A DNA stretch of 64,000 nucleotides from CAYMYN01 sp964394665 (GTDB lineage Bacteria > Planctomycetota > UBA1135 > GCA-002686595), in assembly GCA_964394665.1 (NCBI GenBank), contig CAYMYN010000022.1, forward strand, positions 4,357-68,356, in the 5' to 3' direction. Both the position numbers and the translations under genes were made by a program. The notes under the pieces were generated by a model, which was given only the letters and a program-made list of their open reading frames with translations, did not search any database and had not been told where the DNA came from. Positions 35,150 through 42,931 of this stretch are shown here, one piece after another (within the stretch, counting starts at the first letter, position 1; each line of letters opens with the position of its first letter).

Positions 35150-36042
35150 GGCGAGAAGCGCGGGCCGGCGAGGCGCGCGACGCGCTCGAAGAGAGGGATG
35201 ACCGCCGGCAGCGGGTTGCGCTCGCATTCGATCACGATCGCGCGCAGGTTCGCCGCGCCGGCCAGCACGGCCTCCAGGATCTCGAACGTGTCGGGCAGCA
35301 CCTCGAGGCCGTGGTCGTCGTCGACGAAGGTGCGGCCGGCGTGTTCGAAGGTCGTCGCGCCGGCGACGTGCACCTCGACCACGCGCTCCAACGGAAAATC
35401 CGCCAGGCCCACGAGCGGCGCGTGCCCGCGGGCGCGCTGATGGATCGCCAGGTGCGCGACGTCGAGCAGCAGGCCGCAGTCGGCCTGCTCGCAGACCCGC
35501 GCGAAGTACTCGAGCAGGTGCAGGCGCCCCAGGAAGACGTGGGCGGGCGGGTTCTCGGGCAGCACCTCGAAGCCGGACTCCTCGCGCAGGCGCCGCACGG
35601 CGCCCGCCATCGTGCGCGCCGACTCGGGCTCGAGGATCGGCGGCATCAGCACCCCGTGGCCGGCGTCGCGCGCGCCCACGTGCCACAGGCCGGCGTCGCC
35701 GCACAACCAGGCCGCCCGCAGGGAACGCGCGAGGGCCGTCGTGTCGGCGATCCAGCGCGCGTCCAAGCTCTCGGGTTCCTCGAGGTTCACGTCGAGGAAG
35801 TGGTAGGTCGTCGGCAGGCCCGCCGCGCACCAGCGTCGCGCGTCGTCGTCGACGCCGCGCTCGAGGTCGGCGCCGATCTCGAGGAAGCGCACCAGGTCCG
35901 GCCGGCGTTCGTGCAGCCGCAGCGGATCGAGGCCCGTGCGGCCGGCCCCGAACTCGGTCGAGATGCCCAGGCCCAGGCGCGGCAGGCGCGCCACGCGGCG
36001 CTCGAAGGGCTCGCGGGTGGCGATCGGCGCTGCGGCGCTCAT
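35146..36042 (-). CDS. MNIO-family (DUF692) multinuclear iron oxidative enzyme
   Basis: A 298-residue TIM-barrel protein of the family that includes MbnB, TglH and ChrH, which use two or three non-heme irons and oxygen to modify peptides, usually at Cys. It begins LPRLGLGISTEF. Possible metal ligands are at the usual strand ends: His81 (TYHFLDVN), Glu163 in LPENPPAHVFLG, Asp194 and His197 in LLLDVAHLAIH, Glu223/His225 in VVEVHVAGA, the DDDH cluster 241-244, and Glu272 in VIECERN. Length is normal. ATG overlaps the PPK2 stop (ATGA), and its stop overlaps the partner gene. No short Cys-rich precursor gene was found beside it, so the substrate is open. Confidence 0.88.
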   Translation of the reverse strand: MSAAAPIATREPFERRVARLPRLGLGISTEFGAGRTGLDPLRLHERRPDLVRFLEIGADLERGVDDDARRWCAAGLPTTYHFLDVNLEEPESLDARWIADTTALARSLRAAWLCGDAGLWHVGARDAGHGVLMPPILEPESARTMAGAVRRLREESGFEVLPENPPAHVFLGRLHLLEYFARVCEQADCGLLLDVAHLAIHQRARGHAPLVGLADFPLERVVEVHVAGATTFEHAGRTFVDDDHGLEVLPDTFEILEAVLAGAANLRAIVIECERNPLPAVIPLFERVARLAGPRFSP

Positions 36043-37502
36043 CCCAGGCGTTCCCCCAGGTCCTTCACCACCGTGCGCAGCACCGCCAGGCGCGCGACGC
36101 GTTTGTCCTCGGCCGACAGGACGTGCCAGGGCGCGGCTTCGCCGGTGCGCGCCACCATCTCGTCCACGGCCGCGACGTAATCGTCCCAGCGTTCGCGGTT
36201 GCGGTAGTCCTCCTCGGTCAGCTTGTACTTCTTGAACGGCACGTCCTTGCGGGCCTCGAAGCGCCGCAGTTGTTCCTCGGGGCTGACGTGCAGCCAGAAC
36301 TTCGCCAGGTACACGCCGCTCTCGACGAGCTGGCGCTCGAAGTCGACGATCTCGCCGTAGGCGCGGCGCCACTCCTCCTCGCTGGCGAAGCCCTCGACGC
36401 GCTCGACGAGCACGCGGCCGTACCAACTGCGGTCGAAGATCGTGCAGCGCCCGGCGCGCGGCAGGGCGCGCCAGAAGCGCCATTGCCAGGGGCGCGCGCG
36501 CTCCTCGGCCGTGGGCGCCGAGATCGGGATGACGCGGTACGAACTGGCCGGCATGCCGCGCGTCAGGCGCCGGATCGTGCCGCCCTTGCCGGCCGCGTCC
36601 CAGCCCTCGAAGGCCAGGACCACCGGCAGCTCGGCCTCGATCGCCGCGCAGGAGAGCGACCACAGCTCGCGTTGGAGGCGCGGGAGCTCCGCTTCGTAGA
36701 CGTCCTTCTCGACGCGCTGCGAGAGGTCGACCCCCGCCAGCGCGCGCGGGAACTCGGCGCCGGGTGGCTCCGCGGCGGCCGTGGGTGCCTGGGCGCAATC
36801 CGCGCGCAGGCGCCGCTCGAGGGCCTCGGCCACCAGGCGCCCGACCTCCAGGCGGCGGTGCTCGACGTCCAGGCCGCGGATCACGTGCCAGGGCGCGCAG
36901 GGCGTGTGCATGCGCTCGAGGACCGGCTCCGCCACCTTCAGGCCTTCGGCGGGGCGCCGCAGGAGCTCGCTGCTCGGCCGATGGAGCAACGCCTTGGGCG
37001 CGCCGCCGCGCTTGCGTTTCCTGGCCCGCACCTCCTCGGGCGAGAGGTGCAGCCAGATCTTGAGCACCAGCGCGCCGTCGGCGACCAGGGTCTCCTCGAA
37101 GCGCGCGTCGTGCTCGAGGGCGCGCTCGAGCGACCTGGGGCCGAGCTCCTTGCGCAGCCGGTCGAGGATGCGCCGCTGGGTCCAGCCGCCGAGGAAGATC
37201 GCCGTGCGACCGCGCGAGGGGAGGGCGTTCCAGTAGCGCCACAGGGGCGGGCGCTCGCGCTCCTCGGGACCGGGCTCGGTGAAGGCGTAGGCGTCGATCA
37301 GGCGCGCGTCCAGCCACTCGTGCAGGACGTTGATCTCGTCGTGCAGACCCTCGACGTCGTTGCCGGCCAGCACGAGCACCAGGGCGAAGTCCGCGTCGCG
37401 CAGCTCGTACTGCACGCGCAAGAGCTCGGTGCGCAGCTCGGGCTCGCGTTGTTTGTATTCCTGCTTGCCGACCCGCGGCGCGTCGCTCTGGGGCTCGAAC
37501 AT
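36039..37502 (-). CDS. Two-domain polyphosphate kinase 2 (polyphosphate:AMP phosphotransferase type)
   Basis: A 487-residue fusion of two PPK2 domains, the layout of class II PPK2 (PAP), which uses polyphosphate to phosphorylate AMP to ADP. The C-terminal domain is intact: Walker A EGWDAAGKGGTIRRL near residue 300, FDRSWYGRVLVERVEG (Walker B/lid region), then KFWLHVSPEEQLRRF and the KYKLTEEDYRNRERWDDY lid. In the N-terminal domain the P-loop is changed to AGNDVEGLHDEI and the Asp-Arg pair to LGGWTQRRIL, so it is probably structural, as in other PAP enzymes. It starts 8 bp after the VOC gene and overlaps the MNIO gene, so the four genes are probably one transcript. Why a nucleotide-recycling enzyme sits with an MNIO is unclear. 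Confidence 0.93.
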   Translation of the reverse strand: MFEPQSDAPRVGKQEYKQREPELRTELLRVQYELRDADFALVLVLAGNDVEGLHDEINVLHEWLDARLIDAYAFTEPGPEERERPPLWRYWNALPSRGRTAIFLGGWTQRRILDRLRKELGPRSLERALEHDARFEETLVADGALVLKIWLHLSPEEVRARKRKRGGAPKALLHRPSSELLRRPAEGLKVAEPVLERMHTPCAPWHVIRGLDVEHRRLEVGRLVAEALERRLRADCAQAPTAAAEPPGAEFPRALAGVDLSQRVEKDVYEAELPRLQRELWSLSCAAIEAELPVVLAFEGWDAAGKGGTIRRLTRGMPASSYRVIPISAPTAEERARPWQWRFWRALPRAGRCTIFDRSWYGRVLVERVEGFASEEEWRRAYGEIVDFERQLVESGVYLAKFWLHVSPEEQLRRFEARKDVPFKKYKLTEEDYRNRERWDDYVAAVDEMVARTGEAAPWHVLSAEDKRVARLAVLRTVVKDLGERLG

Positions 37503-37510
37503 GCGCGGCG

Positions 37511-37936
37511 TCAGCGGGCGAAGATCCGCGCCGGGTCGCGGAAGGCCTTGAACTCGAGGGTGTTGCCGCTCGGGTCGTCGAGGAACAGCGTCGCCTGCTC
37601 GCCGACCTCGCCCTCGAAGCGCACGCGGGGTGGGATGCGGAAGGCGACGCCCGCGGAGCGCAGGCGCGCGGCGAGCGCCTCCCAGTCCTCGAAGGCGAGG
37701 ATCGCCCCGAAGTGCCGCGCGGGCACCGCGTCGCCGTCGACGGGGTTCGTGGCGGGGGAGTCGACGAGCGCCTCGCGCCGCACCAGGTGGGCGCTGATCT
37801 GGTTGCCGAACAGGTCGAAGTCGATCCAGCGCTCGGCCTCGCGACCCACCGGGCAGCCGAGCAGGCCGGCGTAGAAGGCGCGCGCGGCCTCGAGGTCGTG
37901 CACGGGGAAGGCCAGATGGAAGGGGGCCCTTTGCAT
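37511..37936 (-). CDS. VOC (glyoxalase/bleomycin-resistance) family protein
   Basis: A 141-residue vicinal-oxygen-chelate protein made of two beta-alpha-beta-beta-beta modules. The N-terminal metal-ligand module starts FHLAFPVHDLEAARAFYAGL, with His7 a likely ligand, and the second module ends LFLDDPSGNTLEFKAF, containing the usual C-terminal Glu. AHLV in the middle supplies another possible ligand His. Members include lyases, dioxygenases and isomerases. It is the first gene of the VOC-PPK2-MNIO-partner operon and divergent from the metalloprotease gene at 38080. Its substrate cannot be predicted. Confidence 0.92.
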   Translation of the reverse strand: MQRAPFHLAFPVHDLEAARAFYAGLLGCPVGREAERWIDFDLFGNQISAHLVRREALVDSPATNPVDGDAVPARHFGAILAFEDWEALAARLRSAGVAFRIPPRVRFEGEVGEQATLFLDDPSGNTLEFKAFRDPARIFAR

Positions 37937-38079
37937 GGGCTGAGGGTAGCGGCCGGCGCGCGCGGGCGCCCGCGACGGCGCTCGAAGCCGATCGGGGGGT
38001 TGCGGGTCCGCGCGGCGCGGCGCCCAATGGGCGGCCCCGCGTCCCGCGCCGCCGTCCCCGTTCCCCGTCCCGCCCCCGC

Positions 38080-40596
38080 ATGCCCCACTCCGATCCGCGC
38101 GCCCGCCGGGCGCTCCCGGCCCTGCTGCTGGCCCTCGCCCTCGCCCTGCTCCCCGCCTGCCGCGCGTCCCGCACGGCGGAAGGCGAACGATCCCCGGCGG
38201 ACCCGCGGCACCTGGCGGGGCTGCTCGAGCTCGAGCTCGACGTCGATGCGGGCCGCCTGTGGTGCGTGTTGCCGGCGCAGGCCGCGGCGGGGGAGCCGCT
38301 GGCGCGGTTGCTGCTCGTCGAGGGGCTGACGAGCGGCCTGGGCTCGAACCCCGTGGGCCTCGACCGTGGGTCCCTCGGGGAGGCGCGCATCGTCTCCCTG
38401 CGGCGCGTGGGCGCGAGGCTCGTGATCGAAGCCGAGAACCACGCCTTCCGGGCCGCGAGCGCGGACGGCTCGGAGCGCCGCGCGGCGCGCGAGTCCTTCG
38501 CCACCTCGGTGCTGTGGGCCGGCCCGATCGAGACCCGCAGCGACGGGCGCGCGGTGTGCGAGCTGACCTCCTTCGTCGTGCGCGACGCCTACGGCGTGGC
38601 CGGCGCCTTGGCCGCGAGCGGCCAGGGCACCTTCCGCCTCGACCCCGAACGCAGCGCCCTCGACCCGAGCGCGTGCCACGTCTTCCCGGACAACGTCGAG
38701 CTCGAAGCCCTGCTCACCTTCGCCTCCGACGACCCCGGCCCCGAGGTGCGCGCCCTGGCCCCCGAGCCGCGGGCGATCACCCTCACCCGACACCTCTCCC
38801 TGTTGCGCCTGCCGGACGCGGGGTACGTCCCGCGGCGCCACGACCCGCGCAGCGGCAGCTTCGCGCTGCCGTTCCAGGATCACGCCGCGCCGACCCTCGC
38901 GGGCCTCGAGCAGGCCTGGGCGGTGCGCCACCGCCTGCAGAAGAAGGACCCGGGCGCGGCGGTCAGCGAGCCCCTGCGCCCGATCGTGTTCCACGTCGAC
39001 CCCGCGATCCCCGAGCCGATCCGCGGCGCGGTGCTCGAGGGCGCGCGCTGGTGGGAGGTCGCGCTGCGCGACGCGGGTTTCCCCGGCGGCCTGCGGGTCG
39101 AGCTCCTGCCCGAGGGCGCCCACCCGCTCGACGCGCGCTACAACGTGATCCAGTGGGTGCACCGCGCGACCCGCGGTTGGTCCTACGGCAATCCGATCGT
39201 CGATCCGCGCACGGGCGAGATCGTCAAGGCCCAGGTGACCCTGGGCTCGCAGCGCATCCGCCACGACCTGCTGCTCCTCGAAGGGCTGCTCGGCAACGGG
39301 GCCTCCGGCTCCGGCGGGCCGGGCGATCCGTTGGCCCTGGCCCTCGATCGCATCCGCCAGCTCTCGGCCCACGAGCTCGGGCACGCCCTGGGCCTGGCGC
39401 ACAACTTCGCCGCCAGCACCTATGGCGGCCGCGCGTCGGTGATGGACTATCCGGCGCCCTGGATCCGGCTCGGCATGGACGGCGAGCTCGACACCTCGCG
39501 CGCCTACGCCCGCGGCGTGGGCGAGTGGGACCTGGTCGCGATCCGCTGGCTGTACGAGCAGCCTCCGCTGGGCGTCGACGCCAACGCGCGCCTGGCGCGC
39601 ATCCTGGACGAGGCCGAGGCCACCGGCCTGCGTTTCCTGAGCGATGCCGACGCGCGCCCGGCCTCGGCCGCCCACCCGCACGCGTTGCTGTGGGACAACG
39701 GGACGAACGCGCTGCTCGAGCTGCGCCAAGCGCTCGCCGTGCGCAGCCAGGCCCTGGCGCGCTTCGCCGAGCAACGCCTGCGGGCGGGCGTCCCCCGCGC
39801 GCGGCTGCGGGAGGTGTTCACCCCGCTCTACCTCCACCACCGCTACCAGGCCGAGGCCGTGGCGCGCCTGGTCGGCGGCGTCGAGTACACCCACGCCGTC
39901 GAGGGCGGTCACCACGCGGGGGCGACCGCGCCCGTGGACGGGGACCTACAGCGCCGGGCGCTCGAGCACCTCCTGAACCTGCTCGAGCCCGAGGTGCTGC
40001 GCGTCGACGAAGCGCTCGCGCGCCGCCTGCTCCCGCCCGCCCCCGGCTCGAGCGGCCGCGGGGAGCTGCTCGCGGGCCGCGCGGGCGCGGTCTTCGACTC
40101 GGTCGCGGCGGCCGAGGCGGGGGCGGACCTGGTGCTCGGGCTGTTGCTCGAGCGCGCGCGCTGCGCGCGCCTGGTCGAGCAGAGCCTGCGCGCGCCCGAG
40201 GGCCAGCTCTCCCTGGAAGACCTGTTCGAGGCGCTGGTCAAGGCCGCCTTCCGCGTGACGCCCCAGGAAGCCCCGCTCGACCGCGAGCTGCGCCGTGCGG
40301 TGCAGCGCCTGGTGTTGCAGCGCGCGATCGAGTTGGCCGGGGATCCGCACGCCGCGCCCGCCGTGCGCTGGCGCACCGAAGCGGCCCTGCGCAGCCTCTC
40401 CGTGCAGCTCTCGGCCCGCACGCCCCGCGATCCGGTGGGCGCGGCCTTCCACGCCGAGCTGCTGGCCGACCTGGCGCGTTTCCTGACGCGCCCGGCGAGT
40501 TCCGCCGCCCCGCCGAGCCCCGCGCCCGCGCCGCCCCCGGGCCCGCCGATCGGGGCCGCCCACCTGGGCTGCTCCCACGCCGACGGACCGTACTGA
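38080..40596 (+). CDS. Zinc-dependent metalloprotease lipoprotein (DUF4953/DUF5117-like)
   Basis: An 838-residue lipoprotein. The signal peptide ends in a lipobox LLPACR (Cys27). A beta-rich N-terminal part (DUF5117-like) contains DAGRLWCVLP and FAT-to-HVFPDNVELE stretches. The catalytic domain has HELGHALGLAH (His431, His435, His441, Glu432), a metzincin zinc site, and the Met-turn SVMDYPAPW just after it. A long helical C-terminal region follows and ends with a Pro/Ala linker. The overall order matches the planctomycetal and bacteroidetal zinc-dependent metalloproteases of the DUF4953 family. It acts outside the cytoplasmic membrane. The start gives the lipobox directly. It converges with the Clp-like gene, with only 22 bp between. 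Confidence 0.9.
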   Translation: MPHSDPRARRALPALLLALALALLPACRASRTAEGERSPADPRHLAGLLELELDVDAGRLWCVLPAQAAAGEPLARLLLVEGLTSGLGSNPVGLDRGSLGEARIVSLRRVGARLVIEAENHAFRAASADGSERRAARESFATSVLWAGPIETRSDGRAVCELTSFVVRDAYGVAGALAASGQGTFRLDPERSALDPSACHVFPDNVELEALLTFASDDPGPEVRALAPEPRAITLTRHLSLLRLPDAGYVPRRHDPRSGSFALPFQDHAAPTLAGLEQAWAVRHRLQKKDPGAAVSEPLRPIVFHVDPAIPEPIRGAVLEGARWWEVALRDAGFPGGLRVELLPEGAHPLDARYNVIQWVHRATRGWSYGNPIVDPRTGEIVKAQVTLGSQRIRHDLLLLEGLLGNGASGSGGPGDPLALALDRIRQLSAHELGHALGLAHNFAASTYGGRASVMDYPAPWIRLGMDGELDTSRAYARGVGEWDLVAIRWLYEQPPLGVDANARLARILDEAEATGLRFLSDADARPASAAHPHALLWDNGTNALLELRQALAVRSQALARFAEQRLRAGVPRARLREVFTPLYLHHRYQAEAVARLVGGVEYTHAVEGGHHAGATAPVDGDLQRRALEHLLNLLEPEVLRVDEALARRLLPPAPGSSGRGELLAGRAGAVFDSVAAAEAGADLVLGLLLERARCARLVEQSLRAPEGQLSLEDLFEALVKAAFRVTPQEAPLDRELRRAVQRLVLQRAIELAGDPHAAPAVRWRTEAALRSLSVQLSARTPRDPVGAAFHAELLADLARFLTRPASSAAPPSPAPAPPPGPPIGAAHLGCSHADGPY

Positions 40597-40618
40597 TGTC
40601 GGCGCTACGCCCGTCCGG

Positions 40619-42658
40619 TCAGCCCGACTCGCCCTCGCCGTCCTCGAGGCGCGCCTGATCCTCGCGCGGCTCGGGTTCGAGGCGATTGAGGGTCGGGGCG
40701 GGCTCGATGCGCGCGTGCTCGGGCAGGCCGACCGCGGAGGGGGTGAGGGGCGCGGGCAGGGGCCGCGGCGCGCCGAGGTCGGCGGCCTCGTTGCGCGAGA
40801 GCACCCGCGCTCCGCCCGCGGCCAGCACGCGGTCGGCCTCGCGCAGGATGCGCTCGCGTTCCTCGGCCTGCGGGTCGAGGGGCGAGAGGGCGCGGGCCAC
40901 GACACGGCCCTCCTCCAGCTCGAGCCGCACGCGGCCGCCGCGTTCGACCCGGCCCGAGAGCAGCAGCGACGCCACCGCGGTCGCGGGGCCCTGCTCGACC
41001 GCGCGGCGCAGGGAACGCGCGCCGCGTTGGGCGTCGTAGCCGTGTTCCGCGACCCAGGCGACGAGCTCGGGCGCGGCCTCGAGGCGCGCGCCCAGGCGCC
41101 GCACGCCGGCGCGCTCCTCCAGGGCCTCGATCTCGCGCCGCGCGAGCAGCGCCACGTCCGAGCGCGAGAGCGGCCGGAACCGCACGATGCCGTCGAGCCG
41201 GTTCAGGAACTCGAAGCGGAAGGTGCGCGCCAGGCGCTCGTCGACCGCGCGCCGCAGGCCTTCGCCGGCACCCGGGCCGGCGGCGAAGCCCAGCGGTCCG
41301 CCGCGCCACAGGTCGCCGCCGACGTTGGAGGTCGCGACCACGAGCAACGAGCGGCAGGTGATCGTCTCGGCCGCGCCGTTGACGAAGGCGCCCTCGTCGA
41401 AGAGCTGCAGGAAGCGGTCGTGGACCCGCGGCGAGGCCTTCTCGAACTCGTCCAGCAGCAGCACCGCGAAGGGGTGCCCCAGGATGCGTTGGGTCAGGAT
41501 GCCGCGCCGCAGGGCCAGGCGCTCGGCGTCCGGCTCGCCGAACAGGGTGTCCGCGTCCCCCTCGTCGGGGAAGTCGGCCATGTTGAGGCGGATCACGCGC
41601 TCGGGGTCGTCGAACAGGAGCTCGGCCACGCTGCGCGCCAGGTGCGTCTTGCCCACGCCGGTCGGCCCGACGAACAGGAACACGCCGAAGGGTCGGCGGG
41701 GGTCCGCCAGGCCGGCCTTCACGCGGCCGATGGTCTCGACCAGGGTGCGCACGGCCTCGCGTTGGCCCACGACGCGGTTCGCCAGGCGCCACTCGAGGTC
41801 CACGAGGTCCAGGCTGACGTCCGGGTCGACGAGGATGCGCGGCAGGCCGTAGCCCTCGCAGAAGCGGCGCACGACCTCGGCGCGGCCGATGGTCTCGAGC
41901 CGGCTCTCGGTCTCGGCGATCTGGCCCAGGGGCTCGAGGATCTTGCGCGGCATGCGGCTGCGCACGAGGAAGCGGTGCGAGAGGCCCAGGGCCATCTCGA
42001 GCGCCTCGGCGTCGAAGAACGGCCGGCCGAGCTCCTTCGAGCGCGGCAGGGCCTGGTTCCAGCGCTCGACGATGCGCTGGACGGTCTCGGCGCCCGGCTC
42101 GGGCACGGGCACGGGCATGAAGGACTCCTCGAGTTCGGGGGCGTACTCGAGCATGGCCTCGATCGACTCGGGGTCCCCCTCGCCGAGGATGGGGGCCTTG
42201 AGGCGGTAGGCGAGGGACACGAGCTGGCCCTCGATCTCGTGCTCCCAGGCCAGGTAGAGGTCGCGGAAGAAGGGCACCACCGGGTCGGCGTCCTGGGTCT
42301 CGATCAGGTGCTGGCACAGGCGCGCCAGGGCCGGGCCGAGTTCGATCGGGCGCTTGAGGCCCGACAGGCGGCGCCGCAGCGAGAGCTGCACCAGGCGCCG
42401 CCCGCGCAGCGCCCGCGGGCCACGGCCCAGGGCGGCCAAGCGCGCCAACTCGTGCACCAGCGCGGTCTTACCGACGCCCGGCTCGCCGTAGAGCAGCGGG
42501 CTGCGGCCGCCGTCGAGGATGCGCGCGAGCTGCGCCACCAGCTCGTCGCGCTCGTAGGTCGGCTCGAGTCTCCCGGCCGCCGCCTCGGCGCTGAGGTCGC
42601 GTTCGAGCCAAGCTTCGAGGGTCTCGTGTTTCTTCGTGTTCGGTCTGGCCTTGCCCAT
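40619..42658 (-). CDS. Clp/Hsp100-type protein with two AAA+ modules and no N-terminal domain
   Basis: A 679-residue ATPase. Module 1: Walker A GEPGVGKTALVHEL near residue 62, with NLARRDELVAQL-like lead, then a middle stretch richer in Glu than in ClpB. Module 2: GPTGVGKTHLARSV, Walker B AVLLLDEFEKA, sensor LLVVATSNVGG, and Arg finger region FRFEFLNRLDGIVRF. The C-terminal D2-small domain ends with YDAQRGARSLRRAVE. The Clp N-domain and the ClpB coiled-coil middle domain are both absent, as is an obvious IGF/LGF ClpP-binding loop. It is probably an unfoldase or remodelling factor with its own partner. The ATG at 42658 was chosen because upstream sequence is Gly/Pro-rich and untranslated in character. 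The last 80 residues are low-complexity. Confidence 0.9.
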   Translation of the reverse strand: MGKARPNTKKHETLEAWLERDLSAEAAAGRLEPTYERDELVAQLARILDGGRSPLLYGEPGVGKTALVHELARLAALGRGPRALRGRRLVQLSLRRRLSGLKRPIELGPALARLCQHLIETQDADPVVPFFRDLYLAWEHEIEGQLVSLAYRLKAPILGEGDPESIEAMLEYAPELEESFMPVPVPEPGAETVQRIVERWNQALPRSKELGRPFFDAEALEMALGLSHRFLVRSRMPRKILEPLGQIAETESRLETIGRAEVVRRFCEGYGLPRILVDPDVSLDLVDLEWRLANRVVGQREAVRTLVETIGRVKAGLADPRRPFGVFLFVGPTGVGKTHLARSVAELLFDDPERVIRLNMADFPDEGDADTLFGEPDAERLALRRGILTQRILGHPFAVLLLDEFEKASPRVHDRFLQLFDEGAFVNGAAETITCRSLLVVATSNVGGDLWRGGPLGFAAGPGAGEGLRRAVDERLARTFRFEFLNRLDGIVRFRPLSRSDVALLARREIEALEERAGVRRLGARLEAAPELVAWVAEHGYDAQRGARSLRRAVEQGPATAVASLLLSGRVERGGRVRLELEEGRVVARALSPLDPQAEERERILREADRVLAAGGARVLSRNEAADLGAPRPLPAPLTPSAVGLPEHARIEPAPTLNRLEPEPREDQARLEDGEGESG

Positions 42659-42706
42659 GGTCGTCCTGCCTCTTCCGGGCCCGTCAGGACCCCCGGAGCC
42701 CGGAGA

Positions 42707-42729
42707 GGTTACCCGGCTCCCGGGTAGCC
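42707..42729. terminator. Short hairpin between recJ and the Clp-like gene
   Basis: Ten-bp stem (42707-42716 with 42720-42729) with a 3-nt loop, containing one G-T pair. It lies about 200 bp after the recJ stop and 49 bp before the Clp-like start, on a G-rich tract. It may end recJ transcription or sit in the leader of the next gene. Confidence 0.35.
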
Positions 42730-42931
42730 CGGAGGCGGGCGAGAAGCCCCCCAGGGGAGGCTCCGGCGCGCCCTCCGTCTCACCCCCGGCCAGACCAGCC
42801 CCCCGGGCCCCGGGGAGCGTGCCGACCCTGCCCAGGGGGGCTCCGCGAAGAAAATGCAATTCCCTTCGAGGGGGAGGCCGAGGGGGGGGCAGCGGGGCCC
42901 GGCGAGGGGGGCCCAGGGGGAACCCCGGAGC

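Noticed and set aside
35146..39915. A - strand open frame of 1589 codons
   Set aside because: Only its 3' end is real (the MNIO gene). The rest is a shadow of PPK2, the VOC gene and the + strand metalloprotease, as happens in DNA of this GC content.
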